From NCBI GenBank assembly GCA_036653735.1, contig JAVVTI010000044.1, forward strand, positions 1 through 6,744: 6,744 nt of DNA. The letters run 5' to 3'. A model generated the notes under the pieces. It saw nothing but the letters and a program-made list of their open reading frames with translations. It was not told the DNA's origin and searched no databases. Each line of letters opens with the position of its first letter. Position 1 is the first letter of the stretch. Below, piece after piece: positions 5,726 to 6,744 of the stretch. The stretch is from CAVCAD01 sp036653735 (lineage in GTDB: Bacteria; Bacillota_I; Bacilli_A; RF39; UBA660). The translations under genes were made by a program, and so were the position numbers.

Positions 5726-6665
5726 ACACATTCTCCTTTTCTTCATACATTATATTTTTATAATTTTCACTAAAACCCATTTCCATAAGAATTCTATCTA
5801 TCTTTATACTTTTAAGTTTAGAAGATAATATATCTATTTCATATATAATTTCATTCATCATCATCTTAAAATCATCTTTAGTTAACATATTCTTAAGTAT
5901 AATAATCAGTGCAAAAATATCGTTTTTACCATCTACATACTCATTATCAACCTTACCAATCCCCAAAAGACTATGATACTTAGTATCCTTAATACTTTTC
6001 TGAGTATAATGATTAAATAATATATCTTCATGAGCACAAAGATTTCTATAATTAGATAATATAGATAAATAATTACTAAAACTATCACTATCTATTCCAT
6101 ATATATCAGATATACTTCTCTTATCTTCTTCTTTTAGTATACTAAAAAGTTCACTCATAATACCAAAACTTAAAACTTTAACCCCTACCCACAAAGGAAC
6201 ATATCCATAATTATTAATATAATGACTAGTTGCCTCATGTTGTCTACCATTAATTCTTATTTGTCTCTTCATCTTCCTAATAAGATCATTAATCTGCTTA
6301 TGCTTACTCTTATCAAAGTTTCTAGGATTAAGATAATCTTGTTCTTTATAACCATAATTCTTACTTATATTATAACTAAATATTGATTTATAATTATTTT
6401 CAACTATCAATATATTCTTAAAAATAATATTCCTAAATTGTCTATCAAACTGAAACAAACTATAAAGTTCATCAAAAGTAGTACCTGGTATAAACTTTTT
6501 TTCATTACCATAAATCATAAAAACATGTCTATAGCCATTCAAAAAAAAATAATTTTCTCTTAAAAGTGTTACTTTAGTATAATTCTCATCATTAATAACT
6601 AAACCTTTACTTCTTAATATATCAACTTGTTCATCAATAGTTTTAAAAACTTTATCCATACCCAT
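5715..6665 (-). CDS. Abi_2 family abortive-infection protein (AbiD/AbiF-like) with HEPN motif, 316 aa
   Basis: Members of this family (Pfam Abi_2) include lactococcal AbiD and AbiF, which stop phage growth. The protein shows the family landmarks in order: a start region with DEQVDILRSKGLVI (11-24); RENYFFLNGYR (36-46); FDRQFRNIIF and a helix with Glu89 (73-94); HYINNYGYVPLWV (148-160); LSFGIMSELF (165-174); and YRNLCAHEDILFN (206-218). RNLCAH has the R-x4-H form of HEPN ribonucleases (Arg207, His212), so RNA cleavage is the expected activity. No membrane segment is seen. Of three possible Met starts, the one at 6665 has AGGTGAT at a proper distance; the upstream ATG at 6683 has none. It is the first gene of an operon with htrA. 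Published work links some AbiF-type proteins to a nearby antitoxin RNA; none could be identified in the 50 bases available upstream. Confidence 0.9.
   Translation of the reverse strand: MGMDKVFKTIDEQVDILRSKGLVINDENYTKVTLLRENYFFLNGYRHVFMIYGNEKKFIPGTTFDELYSLFQFDRQFRNIIFKNILIVENNYKSIFSYNISKNYGYKEQDYLNPRNFDKSKHKQINDLIRKMKRQIRINGRQHEATSHYINNYGYVPLWVGVKVLSFGIMSELFSILKEEDKRSISDIYGIDSDSFSNYLSILSNYRNLCAHEDILFNHYTQKSIKDTKYHSLLGIGKVDNEYVDGKNDIFALIIILKNMLTKDDFKMMMNEIIYEIDILSSKLKSIKIDRILMEMGFSENYKNIMYEEKENVYEK
5733..5738 (-). promoter_or_regulatory. Ribosome binding site of htrA inside the abi gene
   Basis: AAGGAG lies within the last codons of the abi gene, seven bases before the ATG at 5725-5723. It makes that ATG the likely start instead of the one at 5746, which precedes the site. 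Its place inside the upstream gene suits translational coupling. Confidence 0.75.
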
Positions 6666-6671
6666 TAAAAA

Positions 6672-6678
6672 ATCACCT
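6672..6678 (-). promoter_or_regulatory. Ribosome binding site of the abi gene
   Basis: AGGTGAT lies six bases before the ATG at 6665-6663. It supports the start MGMDKVFK over the ATG at 6683, which lies upstream of the site, and over the Met two codons later. Confidence 0.7.
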
Positions 6679-6686
6679 ACCATAAA

Positions 6687-6695
6687 ATTATATCA
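6687..6695 (-). promoter_or_regulatory. Extended -10 promoter of the abi-htrA operon
   Basis: The minus strand reads TGATATAAT, a TGN motif plus a perfect TATAAT. No good -35 box is found 17 bases upstream (TATATT), which is usual for extended -10 promoters. Transcription should begin near 6680, so the leader is very short, about 15 bases. Nothing else is recognised between here and the window end at 6744. Confidence 0.6.
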
Positions 6696-6744
6696 TGTAT
6701 CAGTTAAAAAATATATGAAGTTTTTACTATTTATACATAAAAAA

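Overview
This is a strongly AT-rich stretch of bacterial chromosome in which every credible gene reads on the minus strand. The codon choice, the Shine-Dalgarno sites (AGGAG or AGGTGAT), the promoters and the families present point to a low-GC Firmicutes/Bacilli-type organism, perhaps an uncultured host-associated lineage. The genetic code looks standard: tryptophan is written TGG, and no gene needs TGA read through. The taxonomic placement is inference.

In transcription order (high to low coordinates) the window starts with a two-gene operon. It encodes an Abi_2-family abortive-infection protein with a HEPN-type RNLCAH motif (5715-6665), then a membrane-anchored HtrA-like serine protease with a PDZ domain (4646-5725). 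The two genes overlap by 11 bases. An extended -10 promoter lies just before the operon and a hairpin terminator overlaps its last stop codon. Next is a short-form serine acetyltransferase, CysE (3943-4449), for cysteine synthesis. It is followed by a less AT-rich patch that is unexplained. A monocistronic gene (2980-3753) then encodes an unrecognised protein with two hydrophobic segments and a very acidic tail; it has a good TTGACA promoter and its own terminator.

The left part looks like accessory DNA. It holds a DUF5655 protein with a NucS-like PD-(D/E)XK nuclease domain (1903-2811). Next is a 42-codon remnant of a cell-wall amidase/endolysin gene (1730-1858). The remnant is cut off at the promoter and perfect palindrome that precede an AAA_14/DUF4143 ATPase gene (480-1667). 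Last is a small unrecognised ORF (41-445) that seems frameshifted at an A6 run, with an alternative frame open to the window edge.

Two possible defence-type enzymes (HEPN and NucS-like), a lysin remnant and a self-contained ATPase cassette share the window with ordinary housekeeping genes (cysE, htrA). The most useful leads are the palindromic operator over the ATPase promoter, the amidase/ATPase junction, and the translationally coupled Abi-HtrA pair. No complete mobile element, CRISPR array, rRNA or tRNA was seen.
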